From Cercophora sp. LCS_1 (taxonomy: Eukaryota > Ascomycota > Sordariomycetes > Sordariales > Lasiosphaeriaceae): DNA of 64,000 nt. Numbering within the stretch: position 1 is the first letter of the stretch; every line of letters starts with the position of its first letter. The translations under genes were made by a program, and so were the position numbers. The stretch is taken from NCBI GenBank assembly GCA_036250225.1, contig JAPZLL010000017.1, positions 248,001 through 312,000 of the forward strand. Reading direction: 5' to 3'. Under the pieces are notes generated by a model. That model made no database searches. It saw nothing but the letters and a program-made list of their open reading frames with translations, and was not told the DNA's origin. This document shows positions 11,927 through 24,276 of this stretch, in pieces.

Positions 11927-14204
11927 TTTGTCTTGCTCTTTTCTCCCTAGGTTGAAGCGTTGTTGTGAGGTGGTAGGGCGGTTTGATGCTGAGTTTGTGT
12001 CTTGTTGAAGCGACGTCGCAGGGATTTTTTGCGGGAGGGTTGTGTGTGTATTTGTGTATTTGTGTATGTGTGTGTGTGAGAGAGAGGAAAGGACTGTCCC
12101 AGACCAATAATCCCAAGTGAAGAGACAGGCTAGCGCGGCAAGCAAGGCAAGTGGGGAGGAAAAACGACGACGGGATGGATGGATGGATGGATGGATGGAA
12201 CCCTAATGCTTAGGCACGGTGTCGTCCAGCTCGAGCTCGTCGGGGTCAGGGAAAGTCGGGGTAAGGATGATCGCGCTGGTAGAGTCTGAAACCATTGAAG
12301 CGGAGTATTCCTTTCACCACCTTTTGGTGTTAATGTTACTTTGCATATATGTCTTGAGGGAGAGAAGATGTCCGATGTGTTTGTTGTCCTGATGTTTGTC
12401 TGGTCGTTTGTCTGTGCTGGTCTGCTCTGGTGGCAAACAAGCTCCCCCGAAAATCGAAGCACAACCTCACCTATTTGTATCCAGTCCAGTGTGTCCGTCT
12501 TGACAGTCCGGAATCCGGCAGATTCTTCCCCGCCTCCCTTTCTCTCTCCCTCTTTCTTACTCAAGAATCTTCTCCTCTTTTCCTTTGCACGTATTATCGA
12601 CCCTTGGCGGGATGAAGTAAATGGGATGATATTACTCGACGCGGAGAGCAAAAGGAGAGCTGAAAATAGTGTGAGGAATACACATGTCAGAAAACGACGG
12701 ACGCTCGGGCATCTAGCAGGGCAGTCATTATAGGGCTTATAGGAGGGCATCCGTCGACGACAAGGAACCGCAGCACCGCCATCATCTATCCGTATGTATT
12801 CTACACCAACATTAACACTAACATCGCACCCTCCCGCCCGGGCAGCGAAAGATTTGGGAGGGCTTATTTGGCTGATGTCAGGAAGAAATCGTGGCGCATG
12901 GGAGACGCCCACGACGCCCCAGCGACGCCAGATCCAGAAGGTCCTTCGAAAAAGAACCGCACTCGGCCAGAGCCTCCCCGTGCCCTTTCTTACGGGATGC
13001 CTTCGGGTCGCTTGCCTGCCAGGAGCCCGCTCCCTGCCCTGGGTATAATGGGCGCCAGTCCGTGGACAGGACATCGTCTTGGCAAGTGAGGACAGGCCTC
13101 GCCTACCAGCATGGCTCTGGGGAATCAGTGGGCGTCTGAACCGTGCTGCTTTGCTCATTCATGCTGCCGCTTGGAACTAGTGGGGTTTGGCCTTAATGCG
13201 ACGCTCTATAGCTATACCGGCGCGGAGAAACCAGCTGACAAACTCATGAAGAAGCTTTTCCCTCTCCTCCTTTTTCCTTGGAAATCCATTCCCCCACCCG
13301 ACCCAATCTCGCCCGGTGCGAGCTGGTGGAAGCAGCCGTGTGGAGGCCTGTTTCACCCGCCCGACCTGTTTCCATCCCCAAGTGCCTCGGCTTGCTGAGT
13401 TGAGATCAGCCGCCGCAAAGAGCGCCCAAGCTCCCTCGACATTTGGAGTGCTCCGTGCACCTCGCTGGACTCCGGAAGGCTTACCGCAATCAAAGTGATA
13501 AGAGGCCGTTTCCTGGGCAAACACCCCGCCCCGTGTCGTCGAAAACTGGTCAACTGACTGTCCATGTAATCTCCCTTGACCGCTCTTGATTTATCGCTGG
13601 TCCCTGATTTGCTTCTGCCCAGGCCAGCCCGCACCCGTTCGTCATGATGTCAATGCCTGTCCCGGCCGCTTGGTGTAAATCTGACACACTGACCGGATCG
13701 CCCATCCTCGTCCCGCCGGGGTCGATCCCATGCGCTGCCCACAACACGCCCCTGCTATGCAGCACTTCTGCGACAAGCCACATCCCTGTTCCCCAATTCT
13801 GGTATTCCATATTTCTGCTCATCCCTCCCCCACACTAGTAATTATCAGATGAACCCCACAACGCCGGAAACATGCGGAGCCGAGCGCGTCGCTATAGTAA
13901 TGACCACTCAGCGGGCGGCGGGAAGGTGGCCAGCGGTAGTCGTCCATACACAACTTAATACCAGGCCGATAGAAGGGGGTACGGGGTCCTTGCTTGCGGT
14001 GGGTTGAGAGAACCGAGAAGAAGCCCGGGAATGTGCGGAGGCGCGCTATAGCACACGAACATAGGGTCCGTGACCTTGCTCAAGGGTGGCGTGACGTTGC
14101 CCGCCCCAAGAAACCCGATATTGCAGTCTGCCACTCGCTTGGCTCTTCTCCTTTCACCGCCAGTCGTCATCTCACGACATGCGGGACGACTCAGCCGGAA
14201 CCTC
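11927..14204. other. Intergenic region with microsatellites
   Basis: Contains a GT-rich tract (about 12042-12080), a (GATG)n microsatellite (about 12173-12199) and long pyrimidine-rich tracts. A 342-codon minus ORF (12130-13158) runs through these repeats, has low-complexity Ser/Pro/Arg sequence and no domain, and is not accepted as a gene. Otherwise nothing is recognised. Confidence 0.45.
12173..12199. repeat. (GATG)n microsatellite
   Basis: About six perfect copies of the tetranucleotide GATG are seen in tandem, immediately downstream of a GT-rich tract at 12042-12080. Confidence 0.85.
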
Positions 14205-16702
14205 TCACCAGTCCGCCCACTTCTCGTGGTGAGCAGCGGCACAGAGCACCCCAAAGCGGGATGTAACCCAGAGCGTGATGCAGTGTAGCGCTAGCAAGGT
14301 ACAGCTACGGCGCCATCCCGACAGCCAACGGTTCACGCCCGTACCTGCACCCTCGTAGACAGCCAGTCCGGCAACCCCCACTCTGACCATCTCTCGGTTG
14401 GGCCTGGTGCCGATGACACCGGATGGTGGGCCGGCCGGGGGCCACAAGTCGAGGGCCGCAAGGGTGAGGATCGAGGCCAGGATACCAAGGTTCGAGCTGT
14501 ATGGCCAACAGACCCACGAAAGGGAGAACAGCTTGAGACCGAGGAGGATCATTCGGAGAAACGAGGCATAATAGTGCAGCAGGCCCTTTGCATGGTACAA
14601 TGTCATGGCCCCGCGGTGTCTCATCTGTTCCATCCGTGTCGTTGGTGGAGGCATGAGGAGAGGAGTCGTGATGGTGGCGGGGCTATCCAGTGGGCTGCCG
14701 TTGGAGCCATTCAGAACGCTTGTGCGCATGCCCCTTACTCGTTCCGGAGAGCGAGATCCGTTGCGGGTATACCCGTCCTGGCTGCGTGTTAATGTCAGGG
14801 AATTGCTGTGGTTGTGCCCGCGGTGGCGCGGGGTGCTGGGCGGCGCCGGGGGAAGCGTGAATTGTTTCTGCAGGGTGCCATGTGTGGTCGACTGATGTGA
14901 GTGGTCGCCGGTCCTGGACGTCAGGTCTTCGTCCAAGGCTGGTGTCACAGTTGCATGCTTGGTTGGATCTAAACGCGGAGACAATGTAAGTGCATGCGGG
15001 GCACTACCATGGCAGGGGAACTGACCTGGGACAGGGGTGCTCGGAGGCATCGGAGAATCCAGATTCTGGATGCGCCGACCATTGAGCCCGAGTGGCGACG
15101 GGCTGGAGTTTCTAGGCCCCCGCGCCATCCCATCCAGACTGGACTCGTTCTTCATTGCTGCAAGGACCTCGTTGGCGGTTGGGCGTTCGGCGGGGTTGAG
15201 TGACAACAGCTTCTTGAGCAGTTGATATAGTTTTGACGGAAGGTCAGGCCGTTCCCTTCGCTCATCCTGAAATCCCTTCCAGTCGGTAATCTCGGCGCGC
15301 AGCAGATCGATATCCTCCAGTTCCTCGTGCACCGTGTTGGCGCTCCGATAGGGGAGGCGGCCGAAGCACATGAAGTACAGGATCATGCCGAGAGAAAAGA
15401 TGTCCGACTTGGCTGTGAAGTTCCCATATCGACCGCTGGGGTCCTTCTTAAGAACCTCTGGGGCACAATAAGAGATTGTCCCTGTCGAGCCTGTCGACAT
15501 CCGAACTGCATTCTCCGGCTGAACCTCGCCGAAGTCACTAATAAGACAAATCAGCTTGCCGTTCTCGCTGTGGAGAAGGCAATTTTGGGGCTTCAGGTCC
15601 CGATGGATGTAGTTGGCGCCGTGGAGATAGGCCAGACCCGATGTGATGTCCTTGAACAGCGAGTAGATCTCTTCAAACGGAAGCTGTCTTTGTGTGGCAA
15701 ACAGGCCTTTTGGTCGCTCGGCTTGTCCCCGGGAGCGACGCCTCATTTGGGCCTTCAGCTCTTCCTTCGTCACCTCCTTGGGGATATCACCAACCACATG
15801 ATGGAGTAAGTCGCCGCTGTTGCAATATTGCTGCAGGATGAATGCGCAGGCAACGCTGGGGCCAAAGCGAGTCAGCTGGACGTCCTCCAACCACACATGT
15901 CGGTATGACACCAGGTTGGGATGTGACAGCTTCGCGAGGAGCTCGACTTCGATAAGAACCTTCTCCAGCCATGCATGGTTATTGCCGACGGGGACACGCT
16001 TGCAAGCGAAGTGTCCTAGGTGGCAACCGTCGATCTCGTGTCGGACAAGCAGCACCACGCCCTTCCCTCCTCTTCCCAGTTCCCGCTCTTCAATGAAAAA
16101 GGTACTAAAGTAGTTGGGGCTGAATGCTTCCCGTCGAATGCGGCTGCCCTCCTGCGGAGCTGGTGAGCTGCTCACAAATTCTGTATCTGATATCTCGACG
16201 TGGTGTCCATTCTCGTCAACGGCGGGCACGGGCTCGACGAGTCGGCGGATCGGGCTGGACGGTGGGCCGGGCTGCTGGGAGCTCTGAACATGGCGCCCCG
16301 CTCGCAGCATGCGAAAGTATTCCGGATTGACGTATGTCTCATCGCGGTCGGGGTCGTCAAAGTGTCGCTCGGAAGAGGCCGACCGCCAGGGTTGGTGGCA
16401 GGTGGGACATTCGTCAAGGTCGATGCGGCGGGTTTCGAGCAGGTGTGACGAGGGGTCGCGCACGACGATTGCGTTGTGATGGCGCCTGTAGCCCAAAACA
16501 ATTAGCCATGTTTTCCAAGTCTCCGCTGGCCCTTGCAGCGCGTGTAGCGGCCGGAACGAGACATCGCGGACGCCGAGGGCGATGAAAGAGAGCGCTGCTC
16601 TGCTTGGCGGCGGGCAGCTTGGAGCTCCCAGTATGGGCGTGGTGGCATGACGTACAGAACGATCTCGCGCCCCTCGCGGAATGTGTATGGAACTAGCGAC
16701 AT
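14205..16702 (-). CDS. iks1: IKS1-like serine/threonine protein kinase
   Basis: Ser/Thr kinase of the fungal IKS1 family. Model: exons 16702-16656, 16485-15026 and 14968-14205. The first intron is 170 nt (GTACGT...CTACAG). The second (57 nt, GTCAGT...TTTAG) keeps the frame and is optional; the protein is 756 aa if spliced and 775 if retained. N-terminal motif CPTCH (Cys42, Cys45) may bind metal. The kinase domain starts near residue 150: glycine loop ELGRGGKGVVLL, Lys178 in FACKR, catalytic HRDLKPQN (Asp312), DFG at 333-335 and APE at 357-359. A Ser/Pro-rich linker follows, and then the C-terminus has two hydrophobic segments (FLRMILLGLKLFSLSWVCW and LGILASILTLAALDLW) suggesting membrane anchoring. 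Assignment to IKS1 rests on the sequence around the glycine loop and activation segment. Confidence 0.88.
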
Positions 16703-17442
16703 GGCTGCTGGATATGCCCTCAAGGCTTGTTGTCAGAGGTAGGGCTACCCATGCTGTTCTGGTCGAGCGGTTTCGGGATGGCGCCCTTAGGAACAGGAGT
16801 CTTTGTTGCTTTGTGGGAGGGTGGTGTTGAGCAGAGGCGATGGAGCCGGCAACCCCTGGGTGCACGATCCCCCAGATCCTCGCTTCAGTTGGTCACTGCG
16901 TCAGGTGCTTGTGTCGCCCGTTGAACGGAGCAACAGACCCGAAAGCAATTTCCAAATTTCAAGGTCACCTGTGCAGGTGCGACCGACAACCGTGATGTCG
17001 CTGCAGTTACTTCTGGGCAAAAGGAGCTCGCTGCAGATGCTTCTCTCCCGGCTGGATGTTTTTCCCGTCGGCACGCAGGCCGCGACATGGCGTAACGACA
17101 TTTGCTCAATGGATTGACCAATCCTGATTTTCCCAATGTTTTTTTCAGTCCATTTTCAACGCGAATTCGATGACCCAATGGAAATCGCACAGACGCTGGC
17201 TGGCTCGGCGCCCCGATCGTCCAACGGCTGCGGGGCAGATGGCCCCGATCTTAGCCGGCCCCAGCTCCGGCACATCACCGCCTGACTGCAACGTCGAAAC
17301 ATACAACAGACGGGCTGGGACTCGAATCAAGCTCAAATTGGTATTCTGATGTTACTTCGCAAGCCGAATGACAAGCCAAAGCCCACTTCCAGAACGCCGA
17401 CGCCTGATGCACTCCTGATTACCTTTGGGTGGGGTGGGGGCA
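16703..17442. other. Intergenic region
   Basis: Holds the promoter side of the minus-strand kinase and the 3' flank of the minus-strand permease. No ORF of coding character was found. A tRNA B-box-like word on the minus strand near 17320 has no supporting cloverleaf. Confidence 0.45.
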
Positions 17443-18832
17443 TCAACCCCTCGATTGCATGGTTGGTGGCGCGCAAGCGTCTCGCTTTCTTAGCTTCCCC
17501 GGCCATGCATCCGGCCCCAGATCATCACCAGTTCGCCCTCCCGCCTCCGAAGAACCCTCGACGACCAGCTTCCCCGGCCCAAAGTCCGGCTTGCCGCCAA
17601 AGCTGCCAAAAATGTCGCCCACATAATTGGTGGGCTTGATCCCTTTCTCGAAGGTGCAGTCCCATTTGTCGATAATGCCTCTAACGATCTCGACGCCGGC
17701 GTTGAATATGTTTTGGGTGGCGATCCGGAAGCCGTTTTGCTGGAGGACAAGCAGGTGGTCGTGTGCACTCACGTCTGGGGGAGGCCGATCAAAGTCGGCA
17801 CCTGTCACAGTCAGTCAACGTCTGCAGTATGCCGCGCTCTCGGGTTCTTACCGGTCCTCATCACCATGACACGGGTAAAGTCGACGAGTCGCGCAAGGGC
17901 CATCCTGACCATGACCTCGAGGATAGCGTTGTCCTCCTGGGCCGTCATACAGTACACTCCGGTGCCGTTGGTCCACACCGAGGTTATGTTCTCAAAGGCC
18001 TCGCTCAACAACCTCCCCGAATAATACACATCGCTGGTCGCCGTATCACACTTGACTACCGTCGGCTTTGACGAGGCTGCAGAGAACCTAGCAGCTGCCT
18101 TGTACCTCGCTCGGTAGTTCATGGCGTCGGCATTATCGGCTAGCGTGGCTCCTGCTGCGAGGGTGTAGGCCATGTCACGCAAGGCCTCGTTGAGCTCGAA
18201 GACCTCGGTGCCGTAGATGATGCTAGGGTACTGGTTCGGCAGCGACGCGCCGTATGGAAAATACCCCGTGGTAAAGTTGTCGGGCATCTCACGGGCGTCG
18301 AACTCATACTGCAGGGCAACCTGGACGGCGTATTTGGCAAGGGCGACGCTCCCAAGAGTTGCTTGCTTGGGGCTAACCCCCGCAATGCCGCCGAGCAGAA
18401 AGTACGTCGTGGTGAAGTCAAACTGGGGGGACAGCAGCATGGCCGTCATTGTCGCAGCCGCATTGATCTCGGCCTCTCCGGTTGTGACCTGGCAGATCGA
18501 GTAGTCGGCGGTGCAGTGGATGCTCGGAAACAGCATCGAGAGTCCGGGCGTCGAGATATTGTTGGCCAACAGATCTCCCAGCCCAGTACTCGACATGCCC
18601 TTCAGCCAAACGCTGGCCTCGGGTGTAAACTACAATTTCACATTGTAAGCCTCCAGACCAACTTTCATCAGCGCGAGCAACTCACCATGCTCACGATCAT
18701 CACCTTCGGCGATATCTTGTCGAGTCTGGGAGCGGGGATCTTCTCCTGGTTGGGGAGGGTAGCCCCCACCGCAAACCAGCCCAACTGGCACCAGACCAGC
18801 AGGCTGGCGAGAGCCAACAGCAGGAGACGCAT
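17443..18832 (-). CDS. Purine nucleoside permease (NUP family)
   Basis: Exons 18832-18686, 18629-17852 and 17801-17443 (introns 56 and 50 nt) encode 427 residues. The start at 18832 opens a hydrophobic leader (MRLLLLALASLLVWCQLGWF); the ORF upstream of it lacks such a signal. Family-type sequence follows: KISPKVMIVSM joined by splicing to FTPEASVWL, then GLSMLFPSIHCTADYSICQVTTGEAEINAAATM, FELNEALRDMAYTLA and, late in the protein, VMVRTG-like and DFDRPPP segments. Characterised members (Candida NUP) mediate purine nucleoside uptake, although the fold is related to nucleoside phosphorylases. The C-terminal tail after PDFGPGKL is Gly/Ser-rich and diverged. Substrate preference is not readable. 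Confidence 0.87.
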
Positions 18833-20612
18833 GGCAGGCCCGGACACCTCACAGATCTGAGACTTGTCTCGGAACTGGTGACACAGCGTGCCTTCCGCCT
18901 TCGGCGCTCGCTCTCCTGACAAGGAGATTTTAGGGGGCGAAGCTAGCGCAAACTGAGCGACCCGGGGCGCTGGTTCGAGAGGGGTGGGATCGCGGACGGG
19001 TCAGGGTTGCTGCGTGGAATTTAAAGTCGGTTCGTCCTATTTTTGCGCGCGTTCGTGAGTTTTCTCGACGTCGAGAACACACCGGCATGTGTTGTCCCGA
19101 CGGGTTCAATTTATGTATGGCGGGATGAGAACGAGCATTCCTCGCGGTTTACGTGGCGAGCGTCTGAATCAGTTCCTGTTTCCGTCCGGTGCTGCTTGTG
19201 CTAGTTAGTGGGCCGAGTCATTTGGCCGCCGGCGGCGACGGCTTGGGTGACGAAGGGTGTTGGCGATGCTTTGTTTGTTTGCGAACCCAAATGGACTGGG
19301 TTGGGGGAGGAAGAAGGGGACGTTTGTTTGCCTCTTGAGCTTTAAGCATCCGGACAGCTGCATTCCCTTCCGCGTCCCGACTGCACAGGACTTGGGCATG
19401 GGGTCTTTTCTTTTGTGTCCTTTTTCGCTTCTCGTTACAAACGACGGAACGTCTTCGCACGTAAGAGATATCGCTCCGTTTGTCGTGGGTTGTGGGCTTC
19501 CGACGCCCGTGGTTCAGATCACTATCCAGGTCCCGGAGCTCGGGACGCCACGGGCGTGTTTCTGCTGTCGGCATCTGACAGGTTTGACATATGCGGCTGC
19601 TGAATCTTGGATTGGATGGTGGATGGCTTGGTGGTACTGACCTTGTTGTGCGACGTTAGTTGTGGTTGGTGGGCTGGATTTTGGCGCTCAGAGACATTTC
19701 CTGACGGTGTTTGCGGTAGGTTGGAATGTCTCAGTGCGGACTTTGAGCTGTTTCCACGAGGAACCCTGGGAAGCTTTTGTCGTCGCGCTCAACTTGATGC
19801 ATGGACCATCGTGAACCTTGCTGGTTCCTGTTGACGTGTCTGACCCAAGCAACCACAACAACGTTGCCAAGATATCGAGATCACAAGCCGTGTATTTGGA
19901 GCAACTGTTGACCTGAACGGCAGCAATGTTGCATCTTTTACACCTTCCAAGGCTCCCAGGTGAGGGCGGAGTGGTCAATGACATGAGGGACTTCACGTGA
20001 TGGTGTCAGTGTCGCCTGCCATGTTGCACAACTTGACCGAGTTTTTCGGTCGCACTTCCACTTCCCCTCTCCATCCCACGCATGATCGCTTCCATCACGG
20101 TATCGGGCATAATGACGTCTTCTCCCGAGCGGCATGATGGCCATCTCTATACCCCGGACGACGTTGCCGCGTTGGTCTGGCGAGCGCGAACTTCGCACCG
20201 ACCCGGCACCATTCATCCTTGCGAGCTCTGTGGCACATATATGATCGACCCGAATGGCCAAAGATCCCCGCGCGATCAAAACAATTACAGTATCGTATCC
20301 TATGGGAAGACGGTTCTTGATGGGGCATCAGAAGGCTGCGATTTCTTCTTGGAGCTCGTCAAAGCCCTTCCAGATGAACTATACGGGAGAGAATGGTGCG
20401 ACGGCGTTGGTTTCAAGTCTTCTCTGTGTTGGTGTCATATGCCGAATTTCCACTTTTCCTTGGCTTCCGAGTTGTTGTATCATCCCTTCAAGATAGACAC
20501 TTTATTTTTTCTCGCCTCCCAGAACTCGAGGACCGACAACCAGAGTCCAGAACTACAACGTCTCTATCTCCCACTTCTCTCAACACTGCACGCTCGCTGC
20601 TCACCTCACCGC
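18833..20612. other. Intergenic region, no supported gene
   Basis: Several ORFs of 60-178 codons occur on both strands with mutually inconsistent frames and no domain. The left edge is the promoter of the minus-strand permease. Nothing else is seen. Confidence 0.45.
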
Positions 20613-21927
20613 TCATAACCCACTACCCCCCAAAAAGTCAAAGATAACCTCATAACCCGCCGTCGCATTCTTCGCAAGCGCCAATCCATGCCCCGTCCCA
20701 GGCTGTAGATGCACTCCAACCTCCTTAGCAGCCGGATACAGCGTCTTGAGCACCCCCAAATCATAGGTCCCCTTGCAATCACCCCTGCAAAATCCATAAT
20801 CGTTCTCGCCAATCACAAACTATTGACTCATTAGCGCACCACCCCCCTATTTCCAATCAACATAGTGGTTAGACTCACCAAAACACCACCCTCAAAGCTA
20901 GAAGGCGCACCCAGCACAGTCCCCAAACTCACAAACTCACTCACACTCCCCGGCTGCCTCACCTCCCACGCCCAATCCAACATATCCTTCTCAAACCCTC
21001 CCTTCTTGAAAAACGTCTGCTGCACACTGCTCTTACTCCCCTGCACGATATACCCACTCCCTCTGTCCTTGAACTTCCTATCACTCTCAGCAGCGTACTC
21101 GAACCCCCACGTCCCCGGCCCAGCGCCATCCAACTGGTTTGTATACAAAAACCCCGTCAACACAGCACCATCCGACAGCGTCGGAGCCGAGTTGAGAAGA
21201 GCGATAGTGAGGATCGAACCGAGAGAATGGCCGACGTGGATTATCTTTTTGGGGACAAAGCCCTTGTCGGGGAGACTGCCACGGGTGATTTTGGATGAGG
21301 AGAGCAACGTGCCGGAGCGGAAAAAGGATGTGATTTGGGATAGGATCTCGACTTGGACTGAGGTTTGGACGATAGTGTAGGCGTCTGGCTTGGTAGACGC
21401 GCCGGCGCCGAGGCGGTCGTAGGTGAAGATCGGGTAGCCGGCGGCGAGGGCGGCGGATGTGTAGGAGTTGGAGCCGGGGGCGGACCAGTAGCTATGTTTT
21501 GCTTTCTTGGTTAGGGTATTCGAGCCTTGGGGATGGATGGAAGAAGGACAGGAAGAGGGAGCGAAAAGAAGAGAGGACCGAAGAGCAGGGGACAGACGAA
21601 CCGTTTGTCAAAGCCGATGCCGTGGGTAGCAATTTGGAGGGTGGAGGATCGTGGGTTTGGTGGAGGGATGCAGAGCTGCCCGCTGATGGTGAACGTCGTG
21701 GTGATGGGGACCGTGCCGAGGATGCTTTGTGTGACGTTGGGCGTTGACCAGGTGGTCTCGTACGTCACCCAGTCGACGGCGTCGATGGTGTTGTCGACCC
21801 GGGGCTGGAGCCATTTGATGGCGGTGGTGTTGAGGTGGATCGGGATTTCGAGATCGATGCATTGGTGGTTGGGCGTGGGTTTGGCAATAGCCAGGGCTGC
21901 GAGGAGGAGTATCGTGAAACGAGCCAT
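20613..21927 (-). CDS. Secreted alpha/beta hydrolase
   Basis: Exons 21927-21602, 21491-20879 and 20819-20613 (introns 110 and 59 nt) encode 381 residues. The start at 21927 gives a clean signal peptide (MARFTILLLAALAIA). Splicing joins GIGFDKR to YWSAPGSNSY. The nucleophile elbow is GHSLGS (predicted catalytic Ser), preceded by YDRLGAG in the usual position after strand 4. The catalytic acid and His lie in the last exon: FVIGENDYGFC and the His in PGTGHGLAL. An N-glycosylation-type N-terminal domain (NTTAIKW, NVTQS) precedes the hydrolase fold. This is an esterase/lipase-like enzyme with unknown substrate. There is no lid domain clear enough to call it a lipase. Confidence 0.85.
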
Positions 21928-23199
21928 GTTGTTGGTTAGAAGCAATGGGTGTGCTCCTTGAGTGGTAAGCTTGGTGATGATGGAGTTCTTATAGGCGGTT
22001 GCGGTCCGTCGCTAGAGCCAGCTTTGATCCCATGAATCCGACGGGATTCCAAATTCTCAAGCTGGATCGTAGGGCAGTTTCACTCCAAATGCAACGATTC
22101 GGCCCTTCCCGTGTGCATTTTCTGTGGTCGGCCACACATCTCCCCATTGGCTTCATGTTGGGGTTGTAAGCACTAATGCTATGCCCTTACACATAGGAGC
22201 TGGAACCTTGTATGGCGTCTGGCTTTGCGTGACGTTGGGTCGCTGCATCGACAACATGACTGGGCTGTGTGCTGAGATTGAAGAGATGTCGGTCCGAGAT
22301 GCGTATTCGCTTCGTCGATAAGATGATGGTTCCAAATATTCGAAATAAGTGTGTCAATTCCCACCGATGAGGGCCAGTCTAGTGCTCTTTGAAGTGGCGA
22401 GTGTCAACATGTTGATGGGATTGTGAGGCAGGGTGGTAGCTGAGATCACAGGTGTCGTCATCGAGAACCACTCACGCTCCTGTTTCTGAGATTTGATCGG
22501 GCTCGGGTTCTTAGGGATCCCGGTTGGCGGTTCTTTGGTTGCGGTTGTGTCCAATCAAAGTTGGCGGAGGTGATGATTTGTCTGCCGTTGTTTTCTAATC
22601 ATCACGAGCTGCAAGCCAAGTTCGGACATGCAACCGAGCGAAACAATTGGGCTGAGGCACACTTGTCAGATTTGGCAACGATTACAACAGATGCCTGAGC
22701 ATGTACCTTTTTGACTCCCACCCTGAATCTGAAGCCTCGATTTACCCGACGTCACTTACTAGTGCTCAAGTCCCGGAGCGAGTTGCCGAACCTCAGCGCA
22801 TTTTTACACTTGAACCTGAGCATGTTGCAATCTTTGATATCAGCAGAGTTGGCATATGCAGTCTCTCCCAAACCGGGAAGTGTCAACACACTGCGGGCAC
22901 ATCCGCGCGAATTGAAGCAATACCAGGGACCCGGGAAGCTCCCAACGTTACCTTGGTCGGATTAGCCTGTGTCGCGATATAAATTCCGGATCGTCTCGCT
23001 TCGAGCGAGTGGCGTTTATAGCGCGAGGTGACACCCGTGGCCTGGTCCCGACAGCGCGACGTGATATATGCTGGCCATAGAAGACGGAGAGTTTATCGCT
23101 TAGCGGTACGTGGATATTGAAGCTATCCAGGTGTTGTCGTGCCAGATATTACGGTATATTGGGTTGGGGAAATGACATGTTTTCCGGACCTGAGTTGGG
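21928..23199. other. Intergenic region
   Basis: Short ORFs only (up to 93 codons at 22701-22982) with no signal peptide or domain. The right end is the promoter of the secreted protein at 23268. Nothing else is recognised. Confidence 0.45.
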
Positions 23200-23205
23200 T
23201 ATATA
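23200..23205 (+). promoter_or_regulatory. TATA box of the small secreted protein gene
   Basis: The sequence TATATA lies about 63 nt upstream of the start codon at 23268, within GGGTATATAGGAG. It is a plausible core promoter. Confidence 0.5.
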
Positions 23206-23267
23206 GGAGTGTCTGATCACCGGTTCTTCGGTCAGACTCTCGTCTCTCAAGTAACAAACTGAACAGC

Positions 23268-23595
23268 ATGCGTCTTGCAAGCATCATCATCGGCCTGGGT
23301 TTCACGAGCGGGGCGTTTGCGGCGTGTGGGTGGATCCTCGCTCCAGACGACTGCATCTGTATGAACAGCACCGACGGGTCTCTGTTGAAGAAGCAGACGT
23401 CGGATTGTTGCTGGTCGATGGGATATCGGACTGCGCAAAATGTGGGCGGCCATGTGCGGGCTCTCGTGTGCTGCTCACGGATTGATGCTGACTTTGAGAC
23501 CACAGATCTGTGGCGTTGACAGGCCGGCTCGACAGGACTTTAAGGATTGCTGCAAGGATTTGAAACAAGAAAGTGTCATTGGTCACTGTCGCTGA
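23268..23595 (+). CDS. Small secreted cysteine-rich protein (effector-like)
   Basis: Exons 23268-23441 and 23506-23595 encode 87 residues. The intron is 64 nt (donor GTGGGC, acceptor CCACAG, TGCTGACT branch-like site), and splicing adds ICGVDR...DFKDCCKD...GHCR to the first exon. An 18-residue signal peptide (MRLASIIIGLGFTSGAFA) precedes a mature protein of about 69 residues with nine Cys, including two CC pairs (SDCC, KDCC) and CIC. Without splicing the frame ends after 83 codons and lacks the second CC pair, so the spliced form is preferred. The size, secretion and Cys pattern match fungal candidate effectors or secreted defence proteins. No family was recognised with certainty. Confidence 0.7.
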
Positions 23596-24276
23596 GGAAC
23601 ACAAGAAGAGGCGGTAGCTTGCGTGTTGTTGGGGGGCGTTGGCAGGTGCGGCTCGCGAGTGCGTTGATCGTTGACAGAGAGCGGTGGGGCAGGGGGCGAA
23701 TGAAGTTCTGGCAAAACGCGGTGACTAAAGTGTGGATATCTTGAATCTAAATATGGTATTACTGTCTTTGGAGATTCTGTGATCGCTGCTGTGAACGTCA
23801 GCGTCATGACCTCGGGTCTCGTTGTTTGTTCCTGACTCGGAGATTTTTGTCCAGGTGTTGCAGTCCGAAAGTTCTGGGTCGGGGCGGGGCGAGGCAATCC
23901 CGGCCCGTGGCAAGCTCTGGTGGGGCCACCTTGTCAGCGCATGAATTTCAATTTCCATCGCGAACGCGGCGCGACCACAGACACCCCATGACTGGTTTGT
24001 CCAGCAAAGGCATCCGTCTTCCCCAAACACGCAAACCAACTACCGCAGACACGGTATGACTCTGTCCAGTATCTCTGACAGCTGCCGCACCTTCTGACCA
24101 TGTTTACTCAAGTCGCGTCGCCGCGAAAAATCTTTTCGCCCTCCCTCCTCGAGAAACCCGACTGAGCTTGACGACTTCGGATCCAAGACCGCTCAATTGA
24201 CAGGACCTTTGCGGCTGCCAATTGTTGTCAACCATTACAAGTGCGCAGGCGCACCAACGATCGATACGAAGTTATC
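23596..24276. other. Intergenic region
   Basis: No coding-like ORF. The right 200 bases are likely the promoter and 5' UTR of the gene at 24277. Confidence 0.45.

Noticed and set aside
12130..13158. 342-codon minus-strand ORF
   Set aside because: Crosses microsatellites and pyrimidine tracts, is Ser/Pro/Arg-rich and has no domain.
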